A stretch of DNA of 64,000 nt. It comes from Nipponacmea schrenckii (taxonomy: Eukaryota > Mollusca > Gastropoda > Lottiidae). Shown piece by piece: positions 46,800-59,884 of this stretch. Below the pieces are notes generated by a model. It worked only from the letters and a program-made list of their open reading frames with translations. It was not told the DNA's origin and made no database searches. The first letter of the stretch is position 1; every line of letters begins with the position of its first letter. The DNA lies in the NCBI GenBank assembly GCA_030562195.1, contig CM060199.1, positions 16,264,338-16,328,337 of the forward strand, written 5' to 3'. The position numbers and the translations under genes were made by a program.

Positions 46800-48140
46800 G
46801 TAATTAACATTTCCACCTATAAAAAATACAATAGCGAAATGTTGCAAAACCAGTTAAGTTATTGTTTTTCTTAGGTGTAAGAAACGAATTATAGCAAAAT
46901 AAATGTGTACTTGAAGAGAAGTATGTCTCCAACTTATATTGAAGGTTTCAACTATTCAACTAATAATATTATTAATAATGTTGAGCCATTACTTAGGCCT
47001 ATAAGCCTACTAATATCAAGCCAAACAGTGAAACACCAAAGCAAAACAAACTGCTTGATTCATTGACATTGTGTTATTATGTTATTTGAGAGTTAGTTAC
47101 AGTTGATATGCACGCCATTCAGTAAATGAAACCTGGGTTTATACTTGGAAAATTCAAATAGAGCCGGGCTTAACCTTCTCCGTTGAAAATTTTTTTTCAA
47201 CGCACCTACCAAATTCGTTTTGTTTACCCTAGTACCGGAAGTGTCTTCAATGTAGGAGAGCATCAAGAGTTGTCATAATTCTTACCATATAGCCAACACT
47301 TTTTTAGCACACACTACCTCATAAATATTTATAAAAATGTATGTGGATTTTTTTTTTCGTAGGCCTAAAGAAATAAGTCTGTTGTCCCATAAATGTTTTC
47401 TTTCTATTATTCTTTTTACACCCCGATATCATTAAACTACATACTGGCCGTGGACCAGATTTGCCTTCGTCTGGTTTATATGTTGTAATATGCTGACTTT
47501 ATGTTGGCTAACTCGAATGGAACATAACACTATTTCAGAAATGTGACTGTGAATTTGAAGAATTAGAATTAGATTTAGCCTGTATAAAGATTAAGTGGTG
47601 CTGACAATGGTTTCAGACAACGATATGAAAGGTATGGTTCTTATGTTCTTGTCCTAAAAAGAAAAAATGCACATCAAAGGAATAAAATTTCATAATGACA
47701 TTCTTTTCGGATTGAAGGGAAGCAACTCTGTATTTTAAATTTTTCTTCAGACTACCATGGAATAAAATTTACGAAATTCCTTCTCCATTACACAATTTCT
47801 TTATGGAATATAAGAATTCTGACATTATGAAAGCAACTGTGGAATACACTAAGGATGTTAACAACATTGAAGCTTACTCTGTAATTGGTTCATAAATTAA
47901 ACCATTTAATGAAATGAAGTTTTCTGTACCTGTTGTTGAGCTGACGAAGGCAGCTATATCTACGCCATAATTTGATATTGTTGTTAAAAAATTGTAGTTT
48001 ATGTGAGGCATGTTTCTTGCTTATTTCACGATATGAACAAATTCGATGAAAACTTGCTTTAGCACTACTTCCTTTACTTAGCAGTGGATGTCCACAGTAT
48101 TTTATACTTTTCTTTACCACCATCCACCAAACCACACACC
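46800..48140. other. spacer upstream of the PLD-like gene
   Basis: Holds the presumed promoter of the PLD-like gene (46.75-47.3 kb) and two candidate short plus-strand exons listed separately. A minus-strand basic open frame (48,135-47,890) with a GT site after QLNNR has no recognisable domain and is not called. Confidence 0.4.
47607..47895 (+). CDS. candidate small gene divergent from the PLD-like gene
   Basis: An ATG with a short open stretch (MVSDNDMK) ends at AAG|GTATGG (47,631). Downstream, TTTTTCTTCAG at 47,740-47,750 begins an open exon. In one frame this gives LPWNKIYEIPSPLHNFF .. EAYSVIGS and stops at 47,893-47,895; its composition looks coding. The first exon's phase instead leads into another frame that stops near 47,830, so these two pieces may not belong together. 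No domain is recognised. Confidence 0.22.
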
Positions 48141-48144
48141 TGTT

Positions 48145-48814
48145 GTCATAATTTGCTGACTCTATTCCCAGCCGCTGATAGCTATTTGGACAGATATGGC
48201 TGGGGGAGGGTCAGAAAAACTAGGCACCAAAAACTTTGGATTTTCCACACCTCTGCGGGTGCAGGGGTTTTAATCGTCATACCTCGAATCCACTAAACCT
48301 TGATATATTTGGAAAGATAGATGTTGTAGTTCAGTCATGCCATCATTATCCCTTTTCACGATTCATGTGACGCCTGTGGTTGCATGAAAGTTTTTTTCAA
48401 GAATTTCAATGACTCAGTCGACATCTCAAACTGCGTGCGCATTACAAATTCTGATGTTAAATGGTCATGTGATAGAAACAAGCGAACCATCATCTTGTAC
48501 TTTCATTTTATGACCCAGTAATGTCAGAATTTTGAAATGGTGACTGTGCGATTGAAATTCTTGAAATAAATTTCACGCAGCCATAGGCGTAGCATGAGTG
48601 GTGTAGGGGATAATGATGGTATGATAGAACTACAAAAACATTCATCTTTCCAAATAAATGGATGGTGGATTCGAGGCCTATGTAAATACCTTTAAAACTC
48701 CCGCACCCACAGAGGTGATCCCAAATTTTAGGTGCATAGTTTTTCTGACTTTCCCCCAGCCATATCTGTCCAAATAGCTATCAGAGGCTGGGAATAGAGT
48801 CAGCAAGTATGGAC
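48145..48814. mobile_element. foldback MITE, copy 2 (longer, diverged)
   Basis: Same family as 42,157-42,667: TTTGCTGACTCTATTCCCAG .. GGCTGGGGGAGGGTCAGAAAAACTAGGCACC on the left and the complementary end finishing GTCAGCAAGTATGGAC. The middle is about 160 bp longer. The flanking target duplication is no longer clear. Confidence 0.8.
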
Positions 48815-50735
48815 TGCTGTTGTCGGTGCCATGTGTACTCTAATTGAGATTTCTTAAATTTTTATTTGATATAAATAACTTTGTTGAATTTTTCATAATT
48901 TAATAGTATTGAATAATATTATGATGGTTAATAGTTACTCAGAAGTTTGTAGTTGATGGGCGATTCATTTGTCTTTCTTCCCCCAATTTATTGTTGTTTA
49001 TAGGCCTATTACTGGATGATCTTTCCTTTGAAGGAATTAGATTTCTCTCCATAGTAAAATCAGATCATCCAGTAAAGATATTCTTGATATCTGTAGTTCC
49101 CTTATTGCAATTTATTTATCTTTATATTTTCTGATTTCTCAATATCTTATATTAAATAAATTGTTGAACTGTTTTAAGACTTTTATATATGAATTATGCA
49201 ATGAGCATTAGCTTGCTCTATTTTGATTGATGGATACCAGGTGAAAAAGGTTTAATCTCAAACTATGATTGGTCTCAATCCTACAAGTGAAGGCACATGT
49301 ATCTAACTCATTCACCCACCACAGCACACAGAAATTGTTCTAGTCATTTATTTTCAAATATTTTGAATAAATGATATTTATCCTCCAATTTGTATTTGTA
49401 TTTTTGGGGAGCATGAGGGGTCACAAATGTGATTCCGTAAACATTGTACGAGTATTTACTGTTTGCTGGGAAATAGCTCAATTACTATATGAGTTTGAGC
49501 TTTTATCAAATATAATGATAAGGTTTTATATTGAGTTAGATACAAGTAACCATATAATATATTAAACGTATAATACAAGAATTAAGATTTTGATAGAATT
49601 TATTTTCAAATTATAAAATGATAAAAAAACATGCAAATATTCAAATTAAAACTGTTTTGACTTGAAGGTGACAGATAGAAAATAAAAGAAAATGAATTTA
49701 ATGCAAAAATTTCAAGTGAAATTGACATTTGCCATTTGTATCATATAATTTTGCAGATGAAACAGCAAATAAGTATTTTTACATTAACATCTTGTAATAA
49801 CAAGAGCCATGCTATATTCCTTGCTAAACAAATTGGTGTCAAAGTATTAAACAAATAATGATTTGAAATTATAAAATACGATCGGATTGATGAAATCCTG
49901 TGACCATCTTCTGTTGAATAATGTCTATGAGAGGTTATTCACATGCTGCTATGTTACAATTTTTTTTCAAAATAAAATTTTTATTGAACATTAATTTGTG
50001 ATATGTAGGCCTACAGGTATTTAAAACTCTATTTCTCTATGTTGCTTTATTGTAGTAATTTCAACCTGCCATTAAGTAATTTGTTAAATTTTCAGTTGCT
50101 AATTTAATGATAATTATGGTCACATTTGATTGTCAGTTAAGATAAGTACATGAGCATTTTTGTTATGTTTTAAGTAAGTTAATTGCCCATGGAAGAATAA
50201 CTTTTAGGGTTGCAGGCCACAGTTCCATTCCATGTTTGAGTGATGGTTTGAAAGACTGGAGATAACTTCACTTGTATACAGAATGAGGTGTTGTTTTCAG
50301 TGACTTTGTCTTCTGCAAATATTATTCTTTCTTGTCAAATATCAATGGCTGTATTCAGATCGTCATATGTTAAATGGTAAAAAATATTTGTTGGTGAAGT
50401 AATTATATATTTTATAAATAGAATTCATTTGCTTGTAAGTTATCATTTAACGGATATTCAGCATTAATCACTGAAACATTTAATGGTAGAAAGAAACGTG
50501 TCTTGTGAATCTTTCCATTTTGCATCCATTACAGAAAAGAATGATATAAATTGAAATGTAATGCCTAGTGAATTTACAAATATGAACAAAAATATACTTT
50601 TTATGCACATTTTATAACAAAATTCTATTGTCAAATTTATCTACCAGTGTTCAAGCTGGAAATCAATGAAATGGATACTGAATGCAACTTCTTAAATAGG
50701 CTAATTGAATGTCATAAAGATACTTGTGTGCAGTT
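48815..50735. other. AT-rich flank containing the presumed Rho 3' UTR
   Basis: Nothing coding recognised. The Rho transcript must end here on the minus strand; a reverse-complement AATAAA occurs near 49,978, but the true end cannot be fixed. Confidence 0.4.
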
Positions 50736-52267
50736 TTACAAAACAACACATCTGGGTTTGGGTTTTTGTCTTTTTGTTTGTAGTGCTGCTCTGGTTGCTG
50801 TTTCAAATACTTCTTTTACGCCTTCTCTTGTTTTAGAGGAACACTCTAAGTAAGCGTAAGCATTTATTTTATCTTTCATTGATAAGCCATCTTGCTGGCT
50901 GATTGGCTTTTGATCCGACTTAGCTAAACTTTTAATAACACTGCGATCATCTCGTAAATCCTTTTTGGTGGCAACAAGTATTATAGGCACACGCGGCATG
51001 TAATGAGCAACTTCAGGCTTCCATTTTTCAGAAACATTTAGGAAACTGTCTGGGTTATCAATACTAAAACACAATAGTATAACGTTATTATTAGAATAAG
51101 ACAAAGGTCGAAGTCTATCATATTCTTCTTGACCTGCTGTATCCCATAATGCTAATTCAACCTGAAGAAGAAAAACAAATGAAATTTACAGCATATATGT
51201 TGGTATTGTACCTCTGCCGGAAAGAAATTGTTGACTAATTTCTTAAACATATAAGATACCTTCACTTTACATTTATCAAACTCAAGATTGGGTAACAACT
51301 CATATGTATACAGCTTAAGAAATTCATATTTAGAATTGATTCACTATAAATCAAATATCTTTAAAATTATCTTTTGATCAAGAGATGTTCATACAAGCTT
51401 TTGTTTAAAGGGATAATAGGCGTTAGAACGAACATAAAATTTTAAGTTCACTCAAATTTGGACAATAACAGTATATACCTATCAGTGGACTTACCTATAC
51501 ATCAAAATCCCTCTAAAATCCGATAAATCCCCAAAATAAAGTAGTTAATCATAAAACGCTTGAGCCATCCATCAAGCGATTTTTATATCGTGTAAATATA
51601 AAGGGAAGTAACTCTAACATGTGAGTTTTCACGCGTCCTTGACCCCTACTGTTGAATTCCACAATGATGTTTTAGCGTTGATTTACCAGACGCTATTATT
51701 CTCAAACTGAATGGAATCGTCGCTGGCTCACTTTTTTTTTAAATTCCGAATATATTTTTATTGTAGCTTTTTAAAATTTGGTAAAGTGCGGGATGCATAC
51801 TTATTTAACTAATAGTCAATATGAAACACAAATATAAGCCATAGGACGAGTGTATTCTAACGCCTATTATCCGTTTAAGATATTTCTATGTTCTGTTTCT
51901 GAGACCTGGGTATGATTGATCAAACGAATGGCGAACCTGTCCCTTTTAAGACAGCTGATTTTGAGATCAGCCAAAACCTTTCTATACTGTTTCTCTTGGA
52001 TTCTTAATTTGATCTATTACAAGCTGCTCAATTTTTTTTTTGTTGTTGTGATAATGATATTTCTATTTGATATATTGCTCAACTTACATGTTGATTATCT
52101 ACATAAATATCAGCTACATAATTTTCAAATACTGTTGGTACGTGGACTTCTGGGAATTCATTTTTACTAAATACTATGAGAAGACATGTTTTACCGCAGG
52201 CCCCATCTCCGACTATTACTAATTTTTTCTGTATAGGAGGCCTAGCAGATGCATTACTTGATGTCAT
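50736..52267 (-). CDS. Rho-family small GTPase, divergent RhoA-like
   Basis: Two coding exons, 52267-52088 (180 nt) and 51161-50736 (426 nt), join in phase 0 to give 201 aa. The N-terminus is about 8 residues longer than RhoA. Visible motifs: P-loop GDGACGKT, switch [10 protein letters not shown] with effector Thr, [13 protein letters not shown] (Gln needed for hydrolysis present), TKKDLR in the N/TKxD guanine motif, a Rho-type insert, ECSSKT (the SAK-like motif), a basic tail and the CAAX box CVVL, predicting geranylgeranylation and membrane attachment. Such GTPases control actin through formins, ROCK and related effectors. Switch I has His where RhoA has Tyr34. A 5' UTR exon edge is seen at about 52,318 (CTTGCAG|TTTGG), so transcription starts further right. 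The fast divergence suggests a paralogue and not the main RhoA. Confidence 0.9.
51409..51874. mobile_element. 466-bp TTAA-flanked MITE in the Rho intron
   Basis: TTAA at 51,405-51,408 and 51,875-51,878 flanks inverted ends AGGGATAATAGGCGTTAGAA and, reversed, ACGGATAATAGGCGTTAGAA. The first bases (AGGGATMATA) resemble the 44,047 MITE, so they may be one superfamily. No coding capacity. Confidence 0.75.
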
Positions 52268-52319
52268 TTTGTCTGCTTTCTAAGTTTTCTTGATAACTTT
52301 AATCTCTCACCAAACTGCA

Positions 52320-53205
52320 AGATAAAAATACGATATAATCTTCTATAAATAGTATTGTAATATTTAAGTCGCAAAAAGTTAGTCCATATTCACAATGTCA
52401 ATTACAAACTCAGTCTAATACCTTGACAGCAATAGGAGGCACTTTATGGAATTTTGTAAATGATTTGATCGTGCTCAAATATAACTGGTACTGGTTTTAG
52501 AAGGAATTGAGAAATGTTCTTTTGCATAAATAGGAATTGAATGCTAAAATAACCCCATGTAGTTCTTGTAGTGAACATGTACAAAAATGGCATATATTAT
52601 AATATTTAGGAGAAAATATAGTATCATTTTGTATATAATGCTAATTTCTTTGTTACTAAGTGTTAAATTATTCAATATGTAGATAAGAATATATATATAT
52701 AGAGAGATAATAAAATTGATCATTGACCTTATATATAATTAAACTTATAAAACTTGTATAATTTGTATAAGCTTATAAAAATATAATAGGAGGTATTTGA
52801 TGCAGTAGAAAAGTATACAATATAAGTGGGATATTAATGACTGTAATTATGATATTGATTCAAATTAACTTATATTAAGTTTTTTAAGTTTTTTAAGTTT
52901 GGAAGTTTGAGATATTTATAACCTTATGAAACAAGATTAAGAAGAGAGGGTGTGATTTTGTTGATATTGTGTTCATTTATATGGTATTAAGGAAATTGTT
53001 GACATATTGTTGACATAGACTGTTCCTGATAATTAGATGTGTTGTTAGGTGTGAGCTAGAAAATAGCTCAATTCTTACAGTATAAGGGAAATTGCATAAA
53101 AGTTACTTGGTATTTTTGGTATGAGCATGAAAATTAAAAATAAGCCATAAGGAGATTATGAAATTGATTACAATACAATGTATAACATTATCAATTAAAT
53201 TATAT
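52320..53205. other. AT-rich DNA upstream of Rho
   Basis: Expected to hold part of the Rho 5' intron. No exon recognised. Confidence 0.4.
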
Positions 53206-53212
53206 AGTTTAT

Positions 53213-53566
53213 TATTTCTGATTAAGATTTAATTATGAGCCAATAATAATTTATAATTAAAGTTACAATCTCATTAAGAAAAGTTATAACAAAAAAGTTT
53301 AACAATGTACAGTCATCTCACAAAGTTTAATATTTCTGATTAAGATTTAATTATGAGCCAATAATAATTTATAATTAAAGTTATAATCTCATTAAGAAAA
53401 GTTATAACAAAAAAGTTTAACAATGTACAGTCATCTCACAAAGTTTAATATTTCTGATTAAGATTTAATTGTGAGCCAATAATAATTTTTAAAATAAATA
53501 AATTTTACAAATAAAGTTATATTCTCATAAAGAAATGTTATAAAGAAAGAAATTGATATTTAGGAC
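53213..53566. repeat. 118-bp tandem repeat, three copies
   Basis: TATTTCTGATTAAGATTTAA recurs at 53,213, 53,331 and 53,449, exactly 118 bp apart. The first two units are nearly identical; the third degenerates after about 50 bp. Confidence 0.9.
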
Positions 53567-54469
53567 AATGCATAGTTATCTGAAAACTTTAAATATGTAG
53601 GATCAAGATTTATTTATAAGCATGTATTAAGTTTATTATACAATATAATTCATAACAATGCATAGTTATAAAGAAAACTTTGAAAATAAATGATTGAAAT
53701 TTATTTATAAGGAAATTTACAGGTAATTATAAGGTATAACTTACAAATAAAATAATATCCTCACATTAAGAACAGTTATATTTCACATTGCATAATATTC
53801 TCTGAATTAAAGTTGTTATAGCTCCAAATTCTCTCACAGGTGATAACAAAATGGTGGCCAAAATAATGAAGTAGCCTATGTGACAGTGGTGAACTATACA
53901 TTTACTACTATAATCTAGTATGGGTATGAATTACTATTAAAATTTGACTATTCATAGTGAGTCAAGTAGACCTCTATTCTTTAGTAAAGTTTATTTATAT
54001 GTCAACTATTGTACTAGTTCATTTGTTGTGAGGTTGTTTAACACTTACAGGTTTGTATCCTGGCTACTTAATATGATTTAAAGGGTTCAATGGCTTCCTG
54101 GCATTTCCTTATTGCTAAGGACATAATTAAAAATATACCAATTGGTTTGAATGGATACTGGTTTCATAATATTGTCAACAACAAAAAATTCTGAAAACCA
54201 CAGATATCTTGCAGGAAAAGTGTTGCCAAAATAATAGGCAATGCATTAGTCTTGTGAAATAATTCTTTAGAGCCAGAGTTCTTTTTAAACAATATTTTGA
54301 CAAGAGCAAGCAAAATAATACATAATGCAAAAAATGTATCTACAATTATCCTTGTTAGAGATGTATTGCCATTACTGAGTCACTCCGACCCAGAAACTTT
54401 GAAATTTTAACATAAAATGTAGACCAAAAGCAACAAAAGAAATGTTGACAAAAAGAAAGAAATAAAACA

Positions 54470-55075
54470 ATTCACCACATATTTTAGTGACACATCATAT
54501 AAACATAATTCAATGAATGTAACTAGGTTTTCAAAAACATCCTTACACAACTTTAATTGCTGATCATCCTCAAGTTATTATGAACTTTGTACCTTGACTA
54601 CAACGGTCACTTATATCGAATGCAGCGATTTGTTTAGATTGTACACCATTAAATATAGACAATCAGAGCACTTGACAGAAAAACTGTTGGCTTTGTGTTC
54701 ATTGACATTCTGTCGAGGCTTCTGATTAGCTGTATTTGCTCGAGTACAATCCAATAAAATAGCTACATTTAGAAACTTCCGTGATGCAAGAAAGGAGATT
54801 ATTGTAGTTAAAGTATGAAGTTTGTAATTTTGACCTTTTTAAGGTGGGTTGAGGCTGAAAGCCACAATATAAAGAATTAACACAATTCACCACATACCTT
54901 AGAGACACATCACATTAATATAATTTGATGATGAAAAATTCCTTTCCAATCAAAATTGTACTTGAGACGTCAATGTCATTACTAAGCTACCGTCATACCT
55001 TACAATTGATACAAGCAGAGAATCAACAAAGAATATGTAAGTTTTCTCATACCTTAGTGACAAATCACATAATTC
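54470..55075. repeat. diverged dispersed units with TTAGTGACACATCA
   Basis: Three related stretches near 54,480, 54,895 and 55,050 share CACATACCTTAGWGACACATCA followed by ATAATTCAATRAAG-like sequence, spaced about 415 and 155 bp. Probably remnants of an old tandem or local duplication. Confidence 0.4.
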
Positions 55076-55079
55076 AATA

Positions 55080-56320
55080 AAGAATAGTTATTCAACAAAA
55101 ACAACCATTTAAAAATTATCCTTGCTTCAGTGCCCTCCAGTTCAATCGCTATTAACTATACTAATGGCCAAACTCTGTTAGTTAAAATTGAGTTATTTGA
55201 CACAATGAGGAAGTCAAACCCTCTTCATTTTGTTCTAACAGGATATATGTTCAATCATTTGACTATATTATTATCTAAAACAAGTGTCCTGCTATCATTT
55301 TATAATATATATATGTCATTTGATATGGTTTGATCTGATAATTATTTATAATATTTACTTGGTATTCACACTTCTTGTGCTCAATGATAAAATCATATCA
55401 AAGACACTGATATCATTGTCTTAAGCTTGTGTTTTGGCTCAATGTGCAAGAAGCATGCTTGTTACTGTGTGATGATACTTTGGACTTTCAATCTTAAATT
55501 TCCCGGGCTTCGCTCAAACAGATATCAGGAGCTCACATGGAAAATGCCCTTTAATGCTATATTAAGACCATTTGACACCTAACCCTAGCTCAGCCAGAAA
55601 CAGATAAGTAGGAGGAAAAATGAAAAGACAAATGGAACATTTTTCTGAAACTATGTTGTATCAGATACAAAATTCTTTAAGTCTTAGAAATATGAATATT
55701 TTGCTTACAGAACAGTGCTGAGAATCTTCTTGAGCTGAGGCACAAATAAGATAAGCTATCATGTTGATTGGATAGAACAATCAACTGAAACCTTCTGTTC
55801 TTCTGAATACAACAACCCATATCCTTTGCCTTCTTCACAGGATATATAATATTAAATACAGAACGAGGCTCATTTCACAACAAACGAAGTCAAGGCATAT
55901 GAATGCAGTAAAATTGTCAACTTGACATCACTAAAGCCTTTTTTTCCAAACTAATTATACATATATTTTAATTACATTGTTCAAATCAAATTGGATCATA
56001 CTATTTAATGATAATTTCAGCTGTATAGTATTTTCACACATTTTTGAGAAAGAGCAGTTTTAAGCCCATTTTCTCCCTTTGTTTAGTACTGTACATAGAC
56101 TATTCATTCCTATAAACCCTGTTTACACTACAAAATTTATCCACTCTCAGAATGGTAGGGATGAATTTTGTTGAGCGTTCTCAGAAGGGTTCCAATTCTG
56201 GCTCACATAAAAGAACAGTTTGCAGTTTGGACTTGATAAATTCTTGAAGTGTAAACTTGAAGCATTCTAGTGTAAAAAAGGTGTATTTAACTGTAAATGT
56301 TTATCAGTTCAGTCAAGAAA
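55080..56320. other. AT-rich DNA, nothing recognised
   Basis: No gene, RNA or repeat I can support. The plus-strand frame 55,130-55,333 has no motif. Confidence 0.45.
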
Positions 56321-56325
56321 AACGT

Positions 56326-56525
56326 AGGATATAAAGCTCCCATTTTATACAGGATATAAAGCTCCCATTTTATACAGGATATAAAGCTCCCATTTTATAC
56401 AGGATATAAAGCTCCCATTTTATACAGGATATAAAGCTCCCGTTTTATACAGGATATAAAGCTCCCATTTTATACAGGATATAAAGCTCCCATTTTATAC
56501 AGGATATAAAGCTCCCATTTTATAA
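56326..56525. repeat. 25-bp tandem repeat, eight copies
   Basis: AGGATATAAAGCTCCCATTT plus TATAC repeats exactly every 25 bp from 56,326. Only one unit has a substitution (CCGTTTT). The near identity indicates recent expansion. Confidence 0.95.
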
Positions 56526-56529
56526 AGGC

Positions 56530-59380
56530 ATTGTAAAAAGGGCTGCTACAGATCCAATACTTTGTATCATCACTTGACCTAAATCTTTTGTTTGATATAC
56601 AGTTGAGTGCCTGATGTATCCCTATCAACACAAACATTGCAGGTCATCATTTGTTAATTAAAACAGGAAAAAAATAATAGTTGTACCAATAAATATTTGT
56701 GCACTTGTCCTGCTGTGTTGCTTTGTTTGAGATAAGAGGACTGTTAACAGTGTGAGTTTTGATAACCATGTTATCATCAGGTTTACAAGGTTATATGGTT
56801 TAAAATGGAGGAAAATTTAGCATTTTAAAGGAGGTTATACAGGCTTAAAATACACTGTATTCATATTGGACTATTTGGTATCAATGCAGATTAGGTCAAA
56901 TATTTCTCACTCTTCAGAATAAAAATCCAAGTTTGTCTGAAGTTAGAGAGTGTCCACATAGGCCATTTAAGTAAAAAGTGTCAGAGAATGCATGGTAGAA
57001 ATGATAAGCCTGATAGATATAATACGCTGAGTTGCACTATGTCCACATAAGCGTAGGCAGAGTCTCAATTGCAATAGAGGAAGGCAGACAAAGCAGAGAG
57101 TGACCTTGAAGTCAGTGAAGCATATTTTATATAGGACTATTGAAATTCTAATTAGGGTTTCTCAGCATTTTTACATCATACAATAGGTAGAGTGAAAGCA
57201 CTTATAAAATGTATGTGGGTTGACATAGGCCTTCATATGTTTTTATTTGATATTGCTTTGGCCATAAGTGGCGTATATATTGCAATAAAGCATAATTTAA
57301 TATGTCATTGGTTCAAATAAACAATTGCTTTGAATAAGATTTGCTTGAATGCGGTTGAGTTATTTTTGCTGGGTTGTTTAGAAGTAAAGTTGAGTTCAGG
57401 TATTTGTTAAATTGACTTTTCATTGAAGTTCACGTCTGCATGAATACATTTCCATTTATCTATTATATTAGTCTAATACTTATCAATTGACTATTGTTGT
57501 AACAAATCACAAATAAGAGTCATTGTGAGTCAAATATGCAGAACATTTCAAGTGAACACCCATTCAAGATTTCCCAAACATGTGTGAACAATATAAGATG
57601 AGCTCTTGTCAATTAGATTGAGATTGAATGTCTTCCTGCTCTAGAATACTCTTGACCTATATTTCTTAATACTGTTCAGTGAATCCACCCCAATTTGCAT
57701 TGTTCTTATTTCAAATGAACCCTTTGTCAATTAGATATCAGTTGAGAGTACTCCTATGGAGTTTATTTACTTTCCTTTCATGCATTATAGGAAGGGTGAG
57801 TTTTCTGATGAAATCCTAGTTTCATGATGAAAAATCCTTTGTACATAAGGATTGAAGCAATTCATGGCTCTAATTTTGGCTGAAATCACTCTTTCATTGG
57901 GAATGCCATTTTCATATGGCATAACATAAATATTTGAGATCATTTCATCACGTAGATAGAAATGAAGCAAAACTATATGCCTAGCATGTAATATTTGGTA
58001 TCTCTAATTAAGCAAAAACCCTTTTAGTGAAAAACTGATGAGCCCATGTTATTTTTTACTTTTATGCAAAATAGGACAAAATATTTAGGATTGTTTTTTT
58101 TTATTGGCTTCATAATCAATCACCACTCTGGTTTTCACTGTCATGAATAATCACGTTGACTGAAGCTTATTTCTCACAATTAAGTTCTGTTTAAAGGATT
58201 TTCTCCTTAATAGTAACTGCATGCTTAAAATGTTACCATTTTAATATCACCTATTCAACTAGGCTACGTAAAGTCACACCTGTGACTAGACGGCGGTAGT
58301 AAGTGACATTCATTTAATTTTTAATTCAAACTCAAGAGGTCAACAACAATAAAAAACTGAAGAATGTTTTTAGTCATCATTGAAAACAAATTCTCCAACT
58401 GACAGCTAAAAGCTGAATGTTATCTAATCTTGATTATTCTTAAGAGATTAAAGCTTGCCCATGAAATAGAGTAATACTCATCTAAATTTCGCCATTCTGC
58501 AAAGCCTTTCTCCCCCTAATCCTTCTAAGAGTGCTGCTGGGTAATATCATTGCTAACAAATTCTCAAAACTGTTCATTTCTCATAGGAACTTTTTTGGTG
58601 AGTTATCAACCATTTTCAAAATATATCTGTTTTGATAAGGATTTTGCATTCATAACAAATGCTGGCATCATTAAAGATAAAGCTCTTCTCAATTCAAATT
58701 AGTGATCTAGTTTGTGATATCAGCAGTTGCTGGAAGCGAACATTACTCGTCATTTACCACCACCACCACCACCAAATTAGTGATGATCCTATCAAATCAC
58801 TTTATGTGACTTTACATACTGGTAAATGTATAATATATAGCAGTGACTAGCACAATAGGGTAATGAGTTGTTTGGACTTTAGATATTGACAGGGTGGAAC
58901 AGGATACAATACTTTCTGGTATGTTGTTGTTGTTTTGACAGGATATAAATGTGATAAATTATCATATTATTACTCTCAGCTTTATATATCACATGTCTAC
59001 TAAGTATTCTAACACTATCCATGTGTATTCTGCATGGTTTCTAAGTTGGACAGTAAAACTCCATTCATTTCATTTCATTTGCATAGTTTCTAGCTTGCAG
59101 GGATATGCTTATTTTTTAAGACACCCGATACCAGTTTTCACTAAGAAATATGATACCTCCCCTTAATGATTGATATACTTCCTAATATGCAAAGTTCATT
59201 AGCTGCTTCCAAGTTATTGTCAAACTGTAGTTTCAAATTTAGGGTTTTGTTGTTTATTGGTACTTATTATGTTTAATTAGTGTTTTTTAGGAACATAAAC
59301 ATAAACTTAGATGACTTTCAGACTACCTGATTGATCAATGAATTATCAATTTCCAAGCCTTGAATCTACAGTTAAGTTTC
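56530..59380. other. AT-rich DNA, nothing recognised
   Basis: Contains a (CCA)6 run at about 58,758 and no supportable exon or transposon. Minor frames (57,785-57,970; 58,659-58,850; 58,951-59,166) have no motif or splice context. Confidence 0.45.
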
Positions 59381-59392
59381 TGAATGCACAAC

Positions 59393-59466
59393 TGAAAATA
59401 AGTCAAATTTAGCACAACTGAAAATAAGTCAAATTTTAGCACAACTGAAAATTAGTCAAATTTAGC
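59393..59466. repeat. 26-27-bp tandem repeat, three copies
   Basis: GCACAACTGAAAATAAGTCAAATTTA is repeated three times with one-base differences. Confidence 0.85.
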
Positions 59467-59884
59467 TTACTGACTTTCTGGATATGTTACAGTAAGGAAG
59501 TTGAAATTCAAGTTGGGTGTTTAAATTACAGAAGTTCAACTATTTCCCACAAAGTTTATCAAATGTTTTTTATTAAAACTTCCCTAAAATACAGATATTC
59601 CTGGAATCTGTGGGACTTTGCGTATTAAAAAACATTTTTTGAAAATCCAGATGTAAGATATTCAGACACAATACTTAATCATATATATATGCATTTAATT
59701 TTAAAATAATTTTTTTCAATAAACTAGTGATAAGCATTATCAACTTTCACTTTCAGTTTTAGACTTTCAACATATAATTTGGTGAAAATTATATCAAAAA
59801 CAGTATTTCTTCTTATACTTGATGTTAAAAACTGGTCATTAATAAGGTGGAGCAGTTGACATTAAACAGCTTGTAATCAGTCAG

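Noticed and set aside
47890..48135. Basic 81-residue minus-strand frame as a gene
   Set aside because: A donor-like GT follows QLNNR, but no domain, partner exon or conserved motif was found; left uncalled.
58756..58776. Poly-His stretch as a coding feature
   Set aside because: It is a simple (CCA)n microsatellite in a short frame without splice or start context.
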